Counted from the first letter of the stretch, positions 35,132 to 46,115 are shown. The stretch is 64,000 nt of DNA from Tethya wilhelma (GCA_964030475.1 CAXIPT010000002.1:1872519-1936518), one strand, 5' to 3'. A program made the numbers and translations. Notes: generated by a model from the letters alone, not told the origin.

Positions 35132-36340
35132 GTGTTGCAATATGCATGCCTAAGGAATCGTTTCGAATTTCCATGTCAGAGGAGACGTCAATGTCCTCAG
35201 TTGGCTAAAAAAGTTTTTGCTTGCATTGAAATGGATAGTTCTCATGAAAGAAGGGCTCCAACGTCGAAGAGAACTCATATGGAGCGAGAAACGCCTGAGC
35301 AAAGAGAAGCCAGGCGAGCGAGACGTTGCTCAGAAGCAGGTATAGTTATGACCTAAGAAGGTAGTTGAGGTTGTCAGATTCAGTATAATATTATTAAACC
35401 CACAGAAAGAGAAAGAAGATCAAGAGAGACAGCCCCTCAGTGAGAACACAGGCTTGAGCGAGATAGATCACAGGCTAATGATAGAAGATTGAGAGAGACA
35501 GCCTCTAAGAGAGAACACAGTCGTGAGTAAGATAGGTCTCGGGAATGTGCAAGGAGGTCTGATACACAACCAGCATTATTTGGGCAACCAGCTGTGATCC
35601 AGAAGATGAAAAACTTTCACCAGACAATATCAGAAATCGCTTATCCTACTTGTGATACGTGTTTGGAATGTTTCCCAAACCTGTCTGTGTCATCTCAGCC
35701 CGATGGTTCTGTTGAGTGTAGGAGGTGTTTCATGGACAAGAAGGTTCCAAAGTTATACTCTTGTGCCAACAACATAGACCCTGGCTTTGTGCCTCCACAA
35801 TTGCAGGTTAGCCTGTAGCTTAGCTCAATATTATGTGTTAAATTATATGTGCTCATATTCTTATTCAGGAATTAACTCAAGTGGAAGAAATACTGGTGTC
35901 TGCTGTCATGCCAATCATGTCTGTCTACAGGCTACCTCAAGACCAGTATGGTTACAGTGGACACGTCATTAACCTCCCACAAGATGTGTCGTCATTTGCC
36001 ACCAGTCTCCTAAGATTACCATCAGAAGTTGACATCCTGGTAGTTAGGAAAGAGAGAGACCAGACACATAAAGACTTTCATGTGTGTAGGAGGCGTATAG
36101 AGCAAGCTTTGACCTGGTTGCTTGAGAACAATGTCTACTACCGGGCCAGTGGAATCGGATTGAACACACAGGCCTTATCTAACCTACCAGAAGATGGTGA
36201 CCTCTCTGACCTTGTATCTATCCAACCTCAAGAATCAGAGTCACTCAAGCAGCACAGGGTTCACAGGAAGATCCTTATGAAGCTCACCTGCCTACTTCAT
36301 TCATTCCAAACATCAACATTTGCGCATGCGCCAACATTAA
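35132..36340 (+). pseudogene. Truncated Helitron protein (N-terminal part with DUF6570-like domain)
   Basis: The first segment (from 35132, or ATG 35231, to donor 35340) has the Arg-rich repeat TPEQREARRARRCSEAG. The next (35406-35806) continues in phase with SRETAPQ, TGA at 35441, then TAA at 35528, and then the Cys-rich TCDTCLECFPNL and CANNIDPGFVPPQLQ. The third (from 35869) reads ELTQVEEILVSAVMPIMSVY, CRRRIEQALTWLLENNVYYR and NTQALSNLPEDGDL. This series is characteristic of the region in front of the Rep/helicase of animal Helitrons, which move by rolling-circle replication. A further shift occurs near 36270, and the Rep and Pif1-type helicase domains are missing. Two stops plus the truncation make it inactive. 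Confidence 0.68.
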
Positions 36341-36399
36341 TTATCGTCGTGATCGCTCCGGCTTGCCCTTCAATGCACGGTGCATTCCCCTAGTATGAT

Positions 36400-37631
36400 A
36401 ACTGTATGACATTGTATAGGACATCACCACACGACTTTCTAAAATTGAGAAGACAATGCAACTAATCTTAAGTCACTCAAATGAGCTTGTGTCAAAGTGG
36501 AGAATAGGGAAAATAGTGTGGATCCGAAATTCATAGTAAGTACAAACTACACATGGACCATCATGATCATGTAAAACCGTTTCATGCACTATTACTATAA
36601 CAGGAAACTTTTGCTGTTAAATGTATACGTTATAGTATACTAATTTGGCCGAATTGCCATAATTTCTCATGGTGACTTTGATGCTTGTCATAGCGCAATG
36701 GAGTCAATCTTCTCAACATTAAAGCTAAGACACATAATATTATGTCTACGCTTGACTCCTACTGGACTTACTATTTTCAAAGAGGGAGCAAAAATCTTCT
36801 TTTGTACAAAAATCAAGTAAATCAAGCAAACCTGCACTTGACCAGGAGAGAATGGATATACTTTGGGGTAGGCATTTGTTAATACTAACTCCTATATAAA
36901 CATTTTAATCTTTTGATAATTTACTACAATTATTCTGTTTCCTACGTACAGCCTGTTTAGATGAGAAAGGTTCTACAACAAAGGATTTCACTTGAAGGAT
37001 ATCAAAAATGTCGTGATGCAAAACCAGACATTGTTATAGATTTTTAGTACCATTGTGGTTCAATTAAGTTTATTTAGGAATTAATTGCTACAAATTTAAT
37101 ACACCTTTGATAATCAGATCTTACAAAATCCTTCTAATAAGATACATTCATTGGATCATGAGGGATCTTGCAAGAAAGATCCTACAAGAAAAGTGTTTCA
37201 AAATCCTGCAAGATCGCTCAAGATACATACTATGATTCTTGAAAGATCTTGCATAGGCGTAGGAAACAGGGGGGCTCTGGGGACTAGCTTATATAACTTG
37301 TCCTTGGTTCAATTCATTATGTGGTAGATAACAGCTAGCAATTGGGTCAGTCATTAAATCATATTATACATGTTTGGTGAGCATTAAAAAGAAACTACAC
37401 CTAGATCAAACAAGTTTGGTGGAAAGACTATAGCCTGGCACTGTACAAGTAGATACACAGTCCCAGTTAATTTTAAGTGAATTAAATTGGTAAGATACTG
37501 TGTATTATTTGATTAGTCATGCACACATGGTACAGCCTTCTTTGTCACAATGTTACAAGGTGCATACATGACAACTTATGGCCATAGTTTCTGCAACATA
37601 TATGTATATATATCCTAATGTTACCCCTTTA
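36400..37631. other. No gene recognised
   Basis: Scattered short frames only; around 36655-36810 a weakly coding-like stretch has no motif. Confidence 0.4.
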
Positions 37632-37975
37632 CAGTAGAACCTCGGTTATCCAGACCTCATTTATTCGGAACCTCTATTATCCGGATCGAACTTGAAGACC
37701 AAAATTCAGTTAATTAGAACAAAATTTTATAAATTCCACCCACTTTTTAAGCTTGGTGCTTGCACGGGTCGATCAGCTGAAATTCAAGTCTAAACGAAGA
37801 AAAATATAATCTATATACCAGTGTTGTGACATGCTAAATAGTGAGAAAAACGATTGTGGCTACTGTTAGTGCTGCTAGAACCTGTATAAATTTATCATTT
37901 TGATTATCCAGACTTTTCGCTTATTCGGCAGGCTTCCGGCACAAAGGTGTGTGGATAATGGAGGTTATAGCAGGG
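37632..37975. mobile_element. pogo/Tigger-like MITE
   Basis: The left end CAGTAGAACCTCGGTTATCC follows a TA. The right side has the mirror-like GGATAATGGAGGTTATAG. CAGTAGAACCTC-type ends are usual for pogo/Tigger elements (recalled). Internal TTATTCGG blocks repeat on both strands. About 345 bp, non-coding. Confidence 0.7.
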
Positions 37976-38209
37976 AAGGCGGACTGGTGGGGGCAACGAA
38001 GGTAAGAAGCGCTTGAGAGCGAGCTAACAGATCTGACTACTATGTCTGCAGTTAATAGTAGAAATCAAGTAGCTTGACTCCTTAGCTGAGGCTCAAGGCA
38101 CCAGTCAGGGTGCTAATACTCTTGTAGATGTCTAGTGATAGGTGCTGATAGTAGTGATACATGGCAATGATGGCAGTAATAGGGGCAGTAGCAATCCCGA
38201 CAATTAATA

Positions 38210-38760
38210 CTCCAAGCTAATGTTCTAGCTAAACCGTGCCGAACACCGTGGAATCCTGGCACTCCCCAAGAAACCATATTGTAGTGTGGGAATTCATGGA
38301 TTTTATGAAATCAAGCTGCTGCCTGATACCAGATTTTACATGGGTGAGGTACGTGCTTCGGCATGTGTGCAGGAGTCAGTACTCGCCACCTGTAAGTTAT
38401 GCCTGAAATGTTGGTGTACAGGAGGGAAATCATACATGCGAGCAGCCAGTTCAAGTGGCTATCCTGGATAGTACACGATTCCAACTATCATCATGCAATG
38501 GCAGACACAAGATCGAAGGACCGGTCGTGGACCCTAGCATATACTCAAGGTCCTTCAAGGACTCTACCAAGAGCCTTTTTTGGTGTATGTCCCTGAAGCA
38601 TGACTCAGCAGACTGCTCATTCAAGGAAGTCCAAAGAAGAGAAACAACTATATCACACTGCTAACCAGTCCTCATGCACCTGGAAGGGCTACTCCTCAGA
38701 ATTGCAAATCTACTTTAAAATTTAACAAGAGTGGTCCTCAGATCAATGCCAAATCAGGCC
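38210..38760 (+). pseudogene. Retroelement Gag-like relic with zinc-knuckle-like segment
   Basis: Broken plus-strand frames contain SSQFKWLSWIVHDSNYHHAM, then RSWTLAYTQGPSRTLPRAFF and a Cys/His segment CMSLKHDSADCSF. This resembles the end of Gag-like proteins of retroelements (an aromatic-rich block, a W..Y block, then a Cys/His knuckle). Stops in every frame show it is dead. It is a weak assignment from pattern only. Confidence 0.3.
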
Positions 38761-38889
38761 ACACATGCTTGATCTGCTATGGTAGCCACCCTAAGTATAT
38801 GAACCAAGACAGGGGCCCAGGAGCCCAGGGCCCATGGCACTAACATGACGATGTTTGTCAAGGAGACGAAGTCTAGCATCTATGACAAC

Positions 38890-39062
38890 AAAATGGACCG
38901 TGGGGTATCCTGATCTGCCCGGTTTTTGGTTATAATATTTATCGTGGTCGAGATAGAGCCAATAAAGTGTCTTCGGCTGGTGTGCTTTATTTAGAAAATG
39001 AGTCGTAATTTTATGCAGCTGGAGTGTTTGCTCAAAAACCGGGCAGTTCATGGTAGCCCATC
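38890..39062. mobile_element. Small foldback with CTGCCCGGTTTTTG ends
   Basis: GATCTGCCCGGTTTTTGGTT at 38910 is mirrored by TCAAAAACCGGGCAG ending near 39048. The flanks (GGGTATCC / GGTAGCCC) are partly mirrored too. No coding capacity. Confidence 0.6.
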
Positions 39063-39300
39063 ATGAGACGATTTCAGTGACAAAATTTGGTTGCCATAGC
39101 AACAGTAGAAACCATCCACCTAATTAATTATTCATGAGAAGCTAATTATGCAAAAACAACAGGTCATGTGACAAAATTAATTATATCTACATACTCTAAT
39201 TAAAAAATTCTATCTATATTTTAATTTCTATTGTTTTATCTTATATATTATTAAAGTTATACAACTTTCGAATAATGTGTACCTAATTAAGGTAAACTGC
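39063..39300. mobile_element. TTAA / X-box foldback family, partial copy
   Basis: Contains GGTTGCCATAGCAACAG (39089-39105), CACCTAATTAATTATTCATG and the end GGACCCAGTCCTTAA at 39283-39297, which matches the family terminus TTAAGGCCTGGGTC. The other end is not seen. Confidence 0.6.
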
Positions 39301-39325
39301 ATGGACCCAGTCCTTAATTCACCTG

Positions 39326-39610
39326 AGAAAGTTTGGTTGGCTGAAAGAGTGGTCTCTAAGCCCCGCGCGCGTGCGCGCGCGGCCTTCCCCTATATATCTG
39401 AATAATTGATATTCATCAAATATTTGTTCCAAGAAGTTGTTTATACTATAATGTGCTCATCATTACAGTGTGGTTCACATCTGTTGGTTTGAGGTTCTCA
39501 GAGGAAGTATTGCATGAATTAAAATGGCATTATTCAGGTCACAAGAAGCCTTGTTGTACTAGACAAACAACTGCATGTCACGAACCATCAGAATTCAGGT
39601 ATAATAATAT
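39326..39610 (+). repeat. Duplicated segment with candidate coding exon, copy 1
   Basis: The segment is nearly identical to 41008-41258. It holds an acceptor (CATTACAG), an open 127-nt stretch (39471-39597) reading WFTSVGLRFSEEVLHELKWH through to ACHEPSEF, and a donor GTATAA. The exon would be phase 1 in and phase 2 out. Copy 1 differs by an inserted alternating GC run (39361-39384). No flanking exons could be joined, so the parent gene is unknown. It may be a repeat that carries a splice-flanked frame. Confidence 0.4.
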
Positions 39611-40214
39611 TATTGTTATTTACAACTTTAATGACCACAACCCAATAGTTCTTACAACCATAGTAATCACAATAAAGGGCCATAATACAAGGCAGGTGTA
39701 CTATTGGGTCTTACTTGCACGGCAGTGTTTCTATCATCAAAATTGGTGAATACCAAGGGTTATTGCATTCTTGCTCTTTGTGCATGATTCATCCACTAGT
39801 CTTTATATATGTATATAGCCAACAAATTATTGGCTAGGTTAGAGGAATTAAGATTTGTAAATAAGATTCAGTGCTGGCAAACTATGATAATATTATAGTA
39901 GTAGGTTTGGGAAAGCACAGTGTTAAGAAATGTGGGGTTACATATAAGCAAATTTATATCAGTAGCTACAATCACACAACCTGTAATTATAGCAGATTAC
40001 CAAATACAAAATTATGTTTCATGAACTGCTGAAGTAAAAGCTAAATGTATGAACTTCAGATCTTCACACAGTAATGTGGCATCCCTATTTCAAGTTTTAT
40101 GATTATAATATTGAAACTGTAACTTTGAATTAAATTAATTTAATTTGCTGATTTAGAAATCCATTTTCATGGGATGAGTTTAGGACTTATTTTTGGTTAT
40201 AGTGCAGAATCTTT
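39611..40214. other. No gene recognised
   Basis: AT-rich spacer between duplicated segments. Confidence 0.4.
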
Positions 40215-40700
40215 TTCCACGTGGCATTATTATGCGCATGGCCTCTACCAGCATAATGAAGAGTGTATGTAGCTGCTACTCAAGCATTTTAAAGGGACTA
40301 ACCAGTCTCTAATAGTTCCACACTGTAGTGGTGAAAAAAGTGAATGAATAAAAATTTCCAAAAATAAGTAGTGTAGGAATGCAATATGGGCAGTGCGGTA
40401 AAAAGTATTAGAACAAGGCATGTCTCAATTTCGGCACATGACTACTTTATTTTTTATGCACAACTCTTGGCCGGTAGTCCAATTTAGGTTACCTGTCTAT
40501 TATAGTGTACTCTACTGCTTAGCTAACTGATTAGTAGGAATTTGGACCAATGCAATAATAAGCTATTATACTATACACTGTGACATCATTGCAATAAAAA
40601 TCAAGAATAAAAATGAAGTAGTCATGTGCCCAAATTAAGACATGCCTTGTTCCAATACTTTTACCGCACTGCTCATTCCTACACTATACTAATTTTTTGA
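40215..40700. mobile_element. Composite foldback family copy, with nested MITE 40369-40690
   Basis: 40215-40360 (CCACGTGGCATTATTATGCG, GGGACTAACCAGTCTC) matches 45465-45600. 40369-40690 is the GTAGGAATGGGCAGTGCGGT foldback with both arms, slightly disrupted by an insertion at the left end. Confidence 0.7.
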
Positions 40701-41007
40701 AATTTTTACTGAGTACTTGTATAATATAGTAATGCCAAAGTATAATGACAGCCCTTAATTTCAGTGCAAATGAATCCCTGGTCATCAATTTTGAAATACT
40801 AATTATAAAATCAAAGTTAGCAGTCACTTATTTGCAGATCAAACTTCATTATTTATACTCGTGGAAAGCCATACAACATATTATGATGTGCAAATCAGGT
40901 GTGGCATTGGAAGGGTATATAGGTATACCCTGCATTGTGGCATTGGAAGGGTACATAGGTACCCTGCCTGCTCATTTTGTCATGGTAGATACTAACCTGT
41001 ATGTAAA

Positions 41008-41258
41008 GTTTGGTTGGCTGAAAGAGTGGTCTCTAAGCCCCCTTCCCCTATCTGAATAATCATCAAATATTTGTTCCAAGAAGTTGTTTATACTATAGTG
41101 TGCTCATCATCACAGTGTGGTTCACATCTGTTGGTTTGAGGTTCTCAGAGGAAGTATTGCATGAATTGAAATGGCATTATTCAGGTCACAAGAAGCCTTG
41201 TTGTACTAGACAAACAACTGCATGTCACGAACCATCAGAATTCAGGTATAATTATGTC
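41008..41258 (+). repeat. Duplicated segment with candidate coding exon, copy 2
   Basis: Second copy of 39326-39610, without the GC run. The splice-flanked frame is preserved (GLRFSEEVLHELKWHYSGHK). A 99-codon plus frame at 41350-41649 follows an AG at 41398 but has no recognised motif. Confidence 0.4.
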
Positions 41259-41649
41259 ATTTACAATTTCCATGGCTACAACCATATAGTTCTTACAACC
41301 ATAGTAATCACAATATAAAGTATTGATCATCACAATTTAATTTAATGGTTTGTTTAATTCAAAAATTAATGACTTACTTAAACTAAGATGTACTTCAGGT
41401 TTTGCCCAGTTCTTTAATATATCATTTACTTTTCACTACCAGAGAATGATTAGTCAAAAGCTACAAGATATGAGAATGAACTTTAGACTACAGATGTACC
41501 TACAAAAAGATGCACTGGCTGTATTGAAGTACACAAATGTATTTGTAATTTTAGCTAGTGTACTCAATTTGTACAGTAAAATATTCATCCTATACTTTGA
41601 TTATGGAAATACACTTCAAGTATTCCATTCAATTTCATGGGTTTGTTAA

Positions 41650-42193
41650 AATTTGCATTTTGTAATTAATATTAATAACATGTAAAACAATTGTAAAAGA
41701 TCTAAGATTAGTATTCAGTCCTAAATACTAATCTTAAAACAAAAACAGCAAAAAAACAACAAAAACTCTCAAGACAAAGCTTGGCCTGAACATGCCTTGC
41801 ACAATGTCATATACCCCAAAGCTCATAATTTTTCTCGAGCAACACCCACTTGCAAAATTTTTTCTCCCAAATTTTTGTATTATGCATGTCTATGAGATGT
41901 ATATACCTGCTGTTTGTTCTTATACAATGTCATATCATTGTGGTATAATTTATATAACTATTAGCACTTTATGTGGCAATCATGTAATTAGCAGCTTAAT
42001 AATTATTTAACCAAAACACTCCTTCCTACAAGCTGATTGACTTGAATTTTGTGGTTTGGTTTCTTCTACTTAAGGATTTGTTAGAATAATTACCTATAAT
42101 TACCTGTACATAATATACATGTATTTCTATAATTATATATGTGGGCATTACTTGGTCAGTATACCACCATCTATTAACACTGAGAGCTTCACA
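41650..42193. other. Upstream flank of the stefin locus
   Basis: No gene recognised. The last 50 nt before 42194 (CAGTATACCACCATCTATTA) are shared with the region before 43034. Confidence 0.4.
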
Positions 42194-42479
42194 ATGTTAA
42201 AAACAGCAACAGGTGCATTTGGAGAAACACAAGCTGCAACTGTTGAGGTTCAGCAAATTGCTGAAGAGGTATTGTGTCTAATGTGCAAATTGTTTTGTTG
42301 TTGCTAACAACTAAGCATTACTAAATGCATTATGTTAGTATGCATGTTCATAAGACATGATGACAACTTTTTTGAACATTATGCAAAAAAATTTAAAAAT
42401 CAACATTATGCTATATTCCTTACAGGTTCGTAGAGATATTGTTTCAATGACTCAGTTGTCCTGCAAACAATGTAGCTAG
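42194..42479 (+). pseudogene. Truncated stefin (type 1 cystatin) copy
   Basis: Exon 1 (42194-42268) encodes MLKTATGAFGETQAATVEVQ and ends QIAEE at a donor. Exon 2 starts at 42426 after TTACAG with VRRDI, then runs into sequence equivalent to the 3' flank of the intact copy (compare 43897 onward) and reaches TAG at 42477. The QVVAG loop and the C-terminal hairpin are therefore lost, and the predicted 42-residue product could not act as a normal inhibitor. The deletion joins look-alike stretches (AGAGATATTGTTTCAAT here, AGAGAGATTGTTTCAAT there). Confidence 0.85.
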
Positions 42480-42729
42480 AACAACCTTGCACCTACCCAT
42501 GCAGCAGTTACAAAAATAAAAAAAGAAAAAAAGATCATTATATGTAGAAGGGGACATGCAGTCACTGACAGACTTTTATTATAGTATCTATAATATTATT
42601 ATTTCATAGTATCTATATTGACTTTATAATTAATTATTGTTACTGGTTGTTAATGGTTGAATATAGTAAAAAGATGAGAGCATCCTGTCTTGATGTGGAA
42701 CAATGCAATCCAACAGATTTTTCAATTTT

Positions 42730-42985
42730 TTTTGCCGCTAGCCAGACTAAAATTTATGTTACCTAAAATAACCACTTCCTGTCCAAAAAACATTTAAGCT
42801 TGAATTCACCTACGTTCCAGCAGTTGTGTTCACAACACAATAATTATTGCACTGAAAATTTTGTGGCTATTCTGATCAAGACTATTTTTTGCAATTCTGG
42901 TTACAATGAAGGCAATTGTCATTGTACTCCTGCCTGCCCTTGTATCAGTTTGTACTGGTGAGTCTGATTGCACTAGCTGTCAATA
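42730..42985 (+). promoter_or_regulatory. Duplicated 5' end of the receptor gene, copy 2
   Basis: Matches 1235-1489 through upstream sequence, signal exon (42906-42957, MKAIVIVLLPALVSVCTG, same length and phase-1 donor as the receptor) and the first 28 nt of intron. The similarity stops at GCTGTCAATA, where stefin 5' flank begins. Unspliced, the frame stops at TAG in the intron, so it is useful only if the donor is used. Confidence 0.75.
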
Positions 42986-43033
42986 GAAATCACTCAGTCA
43001 GCATACCTTCAACTATTAACACTGAGTTTCACA

Positions 43034-43595
43034 ATGTCAAAAACAGGAACTGGTGCATTCACAGAAACACAAGCTGCAACTGTTGAGGTTCAGCAAATTG
43101 CTGAAGAGGTATTGTGTCCAATGTGCAAATTGTTTTGTTGTTGCTAACTATAAGCATTACTAAAATGCATTTAGCTATGTTAGTATGCATGTTTATAAAA
43201 CATGATTACAACTTTTTTTGAACTAAATGCCAAAAATTTTAATAATCAACGTTATATGCTTTGTTCCTTACAGGTTCGTCGTGACTTGGAAGTGAATGTT
43301 ATTAAACGATTCCAGTTGTATGACGCACTTTTGTACAGGTCACAAGTTGTTGCTGGAACAAACTACATCATAAAGGTGAACAAAATAGAAGTTTCAACAT
43401 AATTATGATAATATAATGCAAACAACTACTGTAGATTTAGTAAACAAAGTTTATATACAGGTTCACATTGAGTATCAAGGGCATGGCTATGTGCATGTCA
43501 AAGTATTTGATCCTCTACCAAGTGAGCCACTGCAACCTATGCTCATTGGATATGAAACTAACAAGACACTGGAATCCCCCCTTGATATCTTTTGA
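43034..43595 (+). CDS. Stefin / cystatin B-like cysteine protease inhibitor, three exons
   Basis: Exons 43034-43108, 43274-43375 and 43461-43595, all phase 0, give 103 residues, the usual stefin size. Diagnostic parts are present: the N-terminal Gly region (KTGTGAF), the central inhibitory loop SQVVAGTNYIIKV in exon 2, and a C-terminal region VFDPLPSEPLQPMLIGYETN. The domain order and the exon boundaries (before VRR and before VHIEY) agree with vertebrate cystatin A/B genes (recalled). Stefins block papain-type proteases such as cathepsins by wedging these loops into the active site, normally in the cytosol. An upstream signal exon (42906-42957) can be joined by a 44-nt intron (42958-43001), adding AYLQLLTLSFT before the Met in frame. 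The product could then be secreted. Which start is used is unknown. Confidence 0.92.
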
Positions 43596-43611
43596 GATAT
43601 TTTTGTTGCCA

Positions 43612-43830
43612 TTGCTAACTGTATAGTTATACTCTGTAGGTGTTATGTAGCTAGTGAGCTGACTCAATAGCATTGAAATAGAATTTAATTAATGGCTGAT
43701 CCTTTTTTGTTACTGATATTAACTGTATGAATAACAGTAGTCTGTATGTGTCATGTAGCTAGTGAGCTGACTCAATATCATTGAAATTGAATTTAATTTA
43801 TGGCTGACCCGGCTAACTCTAAATTTATGG
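43612..43830. repeat. Tandem duplication, unit about 110 bp, after stefin
   Basis: GTCATGTAGCTAGTGAGCTG followed by ACTCAATATCATTGAAAT is repeated from the block starting near 43636. Non-coding. Confidence 0.7.
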
Positions 43831-44029
43831 AAAATTTGTGAAATGAGATATGGGAAGCCATGCATTGCATTATTGCACAGGTTGAAGTAGAGAGATTGTT
43901 TCAATAACTCAGTTGTCCTGCAAACAATGATTCAGAAGCTAAAACAACTTTGCACCCGTACCCAGTACAAAACTAAAAGCAATGGCTAGAGAAAAAAGAT
44001 CTTTATTTCTAGAAGGGGATGTGCAGTCA

Positions 44030-44350
44030 CTGACAGACTATAATATTACAAGTAAAAAAAAACAACATTGGAAATGTAATGAGACACAGGAATGGGGCTA
44101 AATCGCAAAAAGAACGCAAACAAGATGGAATGGCTGTTAGAGTGTGTGCAGAATTCTTCCTGTATGGGCTGCACTGATTTAGCAATCTCCTTATTGAGTC
44201 TCTCATTTTGCCCACAGGAAGAATTCCTACTCTCTAACAGCCATTCCATCTTGTTTGCATTCTGTTTGCGATTTAGCCCCATTTCTGTGTCTCATTACAT
44301 TTCCAATGTTTTTTTTTACTTGTTTGTTCTCATTTTTCCATAATTTTACA
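44030..44350. mobile_element. GACACAGGAATGG foldback MITE, tandem copy 1
   Basis: The arms start ACATTGGAAATGTAATGAGA and GACACAGGAATGGGGCTAAA, and continue through GCAAACAAGATGGAATGGCT. They are mirrored at 44215-44312. A central GAATTCTTCCTGT is mirrored too. Flanked by AAGTAAAAAAAA / TTTTTTTTACTTG. All frames in it reflect the palindrome. Confidence 0.85.
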
Positions 44351-44519
44351 AATCACATTTGAGTTGGTATGTGTAGCTAGCTACTGAGCTAGTAGTCTGG
44401 CAAGCCAGACTACTGAACGGCAGGCTGCTGAGTAAGTTGTGTAGCCTGTGATACTGAAGTGAAACACACATCTCAGTCATTTGGAGGCAGGAGCTGTATC
44501 ATAAGATTTACTTGCCTTT

Positions 44520-44840
44520 CTATACGTTACAAGTAAAAAAAAGAAAACATTGGAAACGTAATGAGACACAGGAATGGCTAAATCGTAAAAAGAACGCAAA
44601 CAAGATAGAATGGCTGTTAGAGTGTGTAAGGAATTCTTCCTGTATGGGCTGCATTTAACAATCTCCTTATTGAGCCTCTCATTTTGCTCACAGGAAGAAT
44701 TCCTTACACACTCTAACAGCCATTCCATCTTGTTTGCGTTCTTTTTACGATTTAGCCATTCCTGTGTCTCATTACATTTCCAATGTTTTTTTTTTACTTG
44801 TTTGTTCTCATTTTTCCATAATTCTACAAATTACATTTGA
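44520..44840. mobile_element. GACACAGGAATGG foldback MITE, tandem copy 2
   Basis: Second copy of the element at 44030-44350. Flanking sequence (TTTGAGTTGGTGTGTGTA, CTCAGTCATTTGGAGGCAGG) is also repeated, so a unit of about 490 bp was duplicated in tandem. Confidence 0.85.
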
Positions 44841-44975
44841 GTTGGTGTGTGTACCTACTGATCTACTGATCATGAGCCAGCGGCGGGCTGCTGAGCCTGC
44901 CTGAAGTTCAAGTGTGGCCTGCTTGATACTGAACATCTCAGTCATTTGGAGGCAGGAAATGCCTTTCTATATCAT

Positions 44976-45960
44976 ACGTACGGTAGTACGTATAGTAGGA
45001 ATGGGCCGACTGTCCCATAGACACCATACAAAATGTTGGCCATTATAAAAATCTAGCCAAACAAAATTAAACTTTCAAAGGTGCTCAGAGGCTCTTAGTG
45101 ACTGATTACCAATTGCATGCATGGCCTAAAACTCACAAAAACTTCCCTCAGAACTCGTAGTGAGCGCTATTGGGAAGCCACCATAGTGCCATTTTTGTTC
45201 TCTAACGTACTTACGTACTTACGTACTTACGTACGTACTTCCTAACTGACTTACTTGAAAAGGATTTCCAGAGAACCAGAAAGTGTTGAGCCAACTTTGA
45301 CACCACAAAGTAAGTTCTTTTCTTGGGTACTACATTCCTTGATACTCGTTTCAATCTCAAATGGGCCTAAACACAAACTAGAAAGCTTTGAAACTTAAGT
45401 GTATAAATTCATGTACTACAATGCAGCCATCTTGTAGGTAGAGTTCAAAGGTCATCCATCCACGTGGCATTATTATGCGCATGCGCATTAGCCTACTCCA
45501 GCATAATGACAGTAGCTGCTACTCGAGCTTTTTGTAGTGACTATAACCAGTCTCTGATTGTCTCCACACTATAGTGTTGAAAAAAGTGAATGAACAAGTA
45601 ATAAAAATTTCAAAAAAATAAGTAGTGTAGGAATGGGCAGTGCGGTAAAAAGCATTGGAACAAGGCATGTCTCAATTTCGGCACATGACTACTTCATTTT
45701 TTTATGCCCAACTCTTGGCCGGCAGTCCAGTTTAAGTTGCCTGTCTTATTATGATTTACTCCACTGCTTAGCCAACTGATTAGATCAAACAAATCCAACA
45801 ACAAGCTATGCATGGTACTATAGTAGTACAGATCTTTGCATTTATGACACTGATGATCCATATTAGGGATCAAGAATAAATCAAAAATGAAGTAGTCATG
45901 TGCCGAAATTGAGACATGCCTTGTTCCAATGCTTTTTACCGCACTGCCCATTCCTACACT
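44976..45960. mobile_element. Composite foldback element with nested MITE 45624-45960
   Basis: It begins ACGTATAGTAGGAATGGGCC and ends GCCCATTCCTACACTA. It matches 25831-26823 in reverse orientation and 4402-4680 in part. The right third is the complete GTAGGAATGGGCAGTGCGGT MITE. A short TTACGTAC repeat lies at 45205-45235. No coding frame. Confidence 0.75.
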
Positions 45961-46059
45961 ACTTATTTTTTTGAATTTTTATTATGTTATAATCAAAGTC
46001 CTGATTCATCTCTTAAGAAGAGCAACCAGGTATCACAAAATAGTTTCAGGCAACTTCAG

Positions 46060-46115
46060 TGCATTTAATTCCAAATAACGCACACTTTGGTGTGTGGAAA
46101 GGGTCGTCAATTCGA
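46060..46115. repeat. Short direct repeat (also 49625-49680) around the pogo-like pseudogene
   Basis: ATTCCAAATAACGCACAC plus GGAAAGGGTCGTCAA is repeated with changes at 49627-49675. The region 46116-46659 shows nothing else apart from several TTATGGGACA / TTATGAGACA words. Confidence 0.45.

Noticed and set aside
44030..44840. Six overlapping frames of 62-83 codons on both strands (e.g. MGLNRKQNANKMEWLLE)
   Set aside because: They are translations of the two palindromic MITE copies; the same text appears on both strands.
44976..45260. TTACGTAC repeats as a regulatory array
   Set aside because: They lie within a mobile element and number only a few units.
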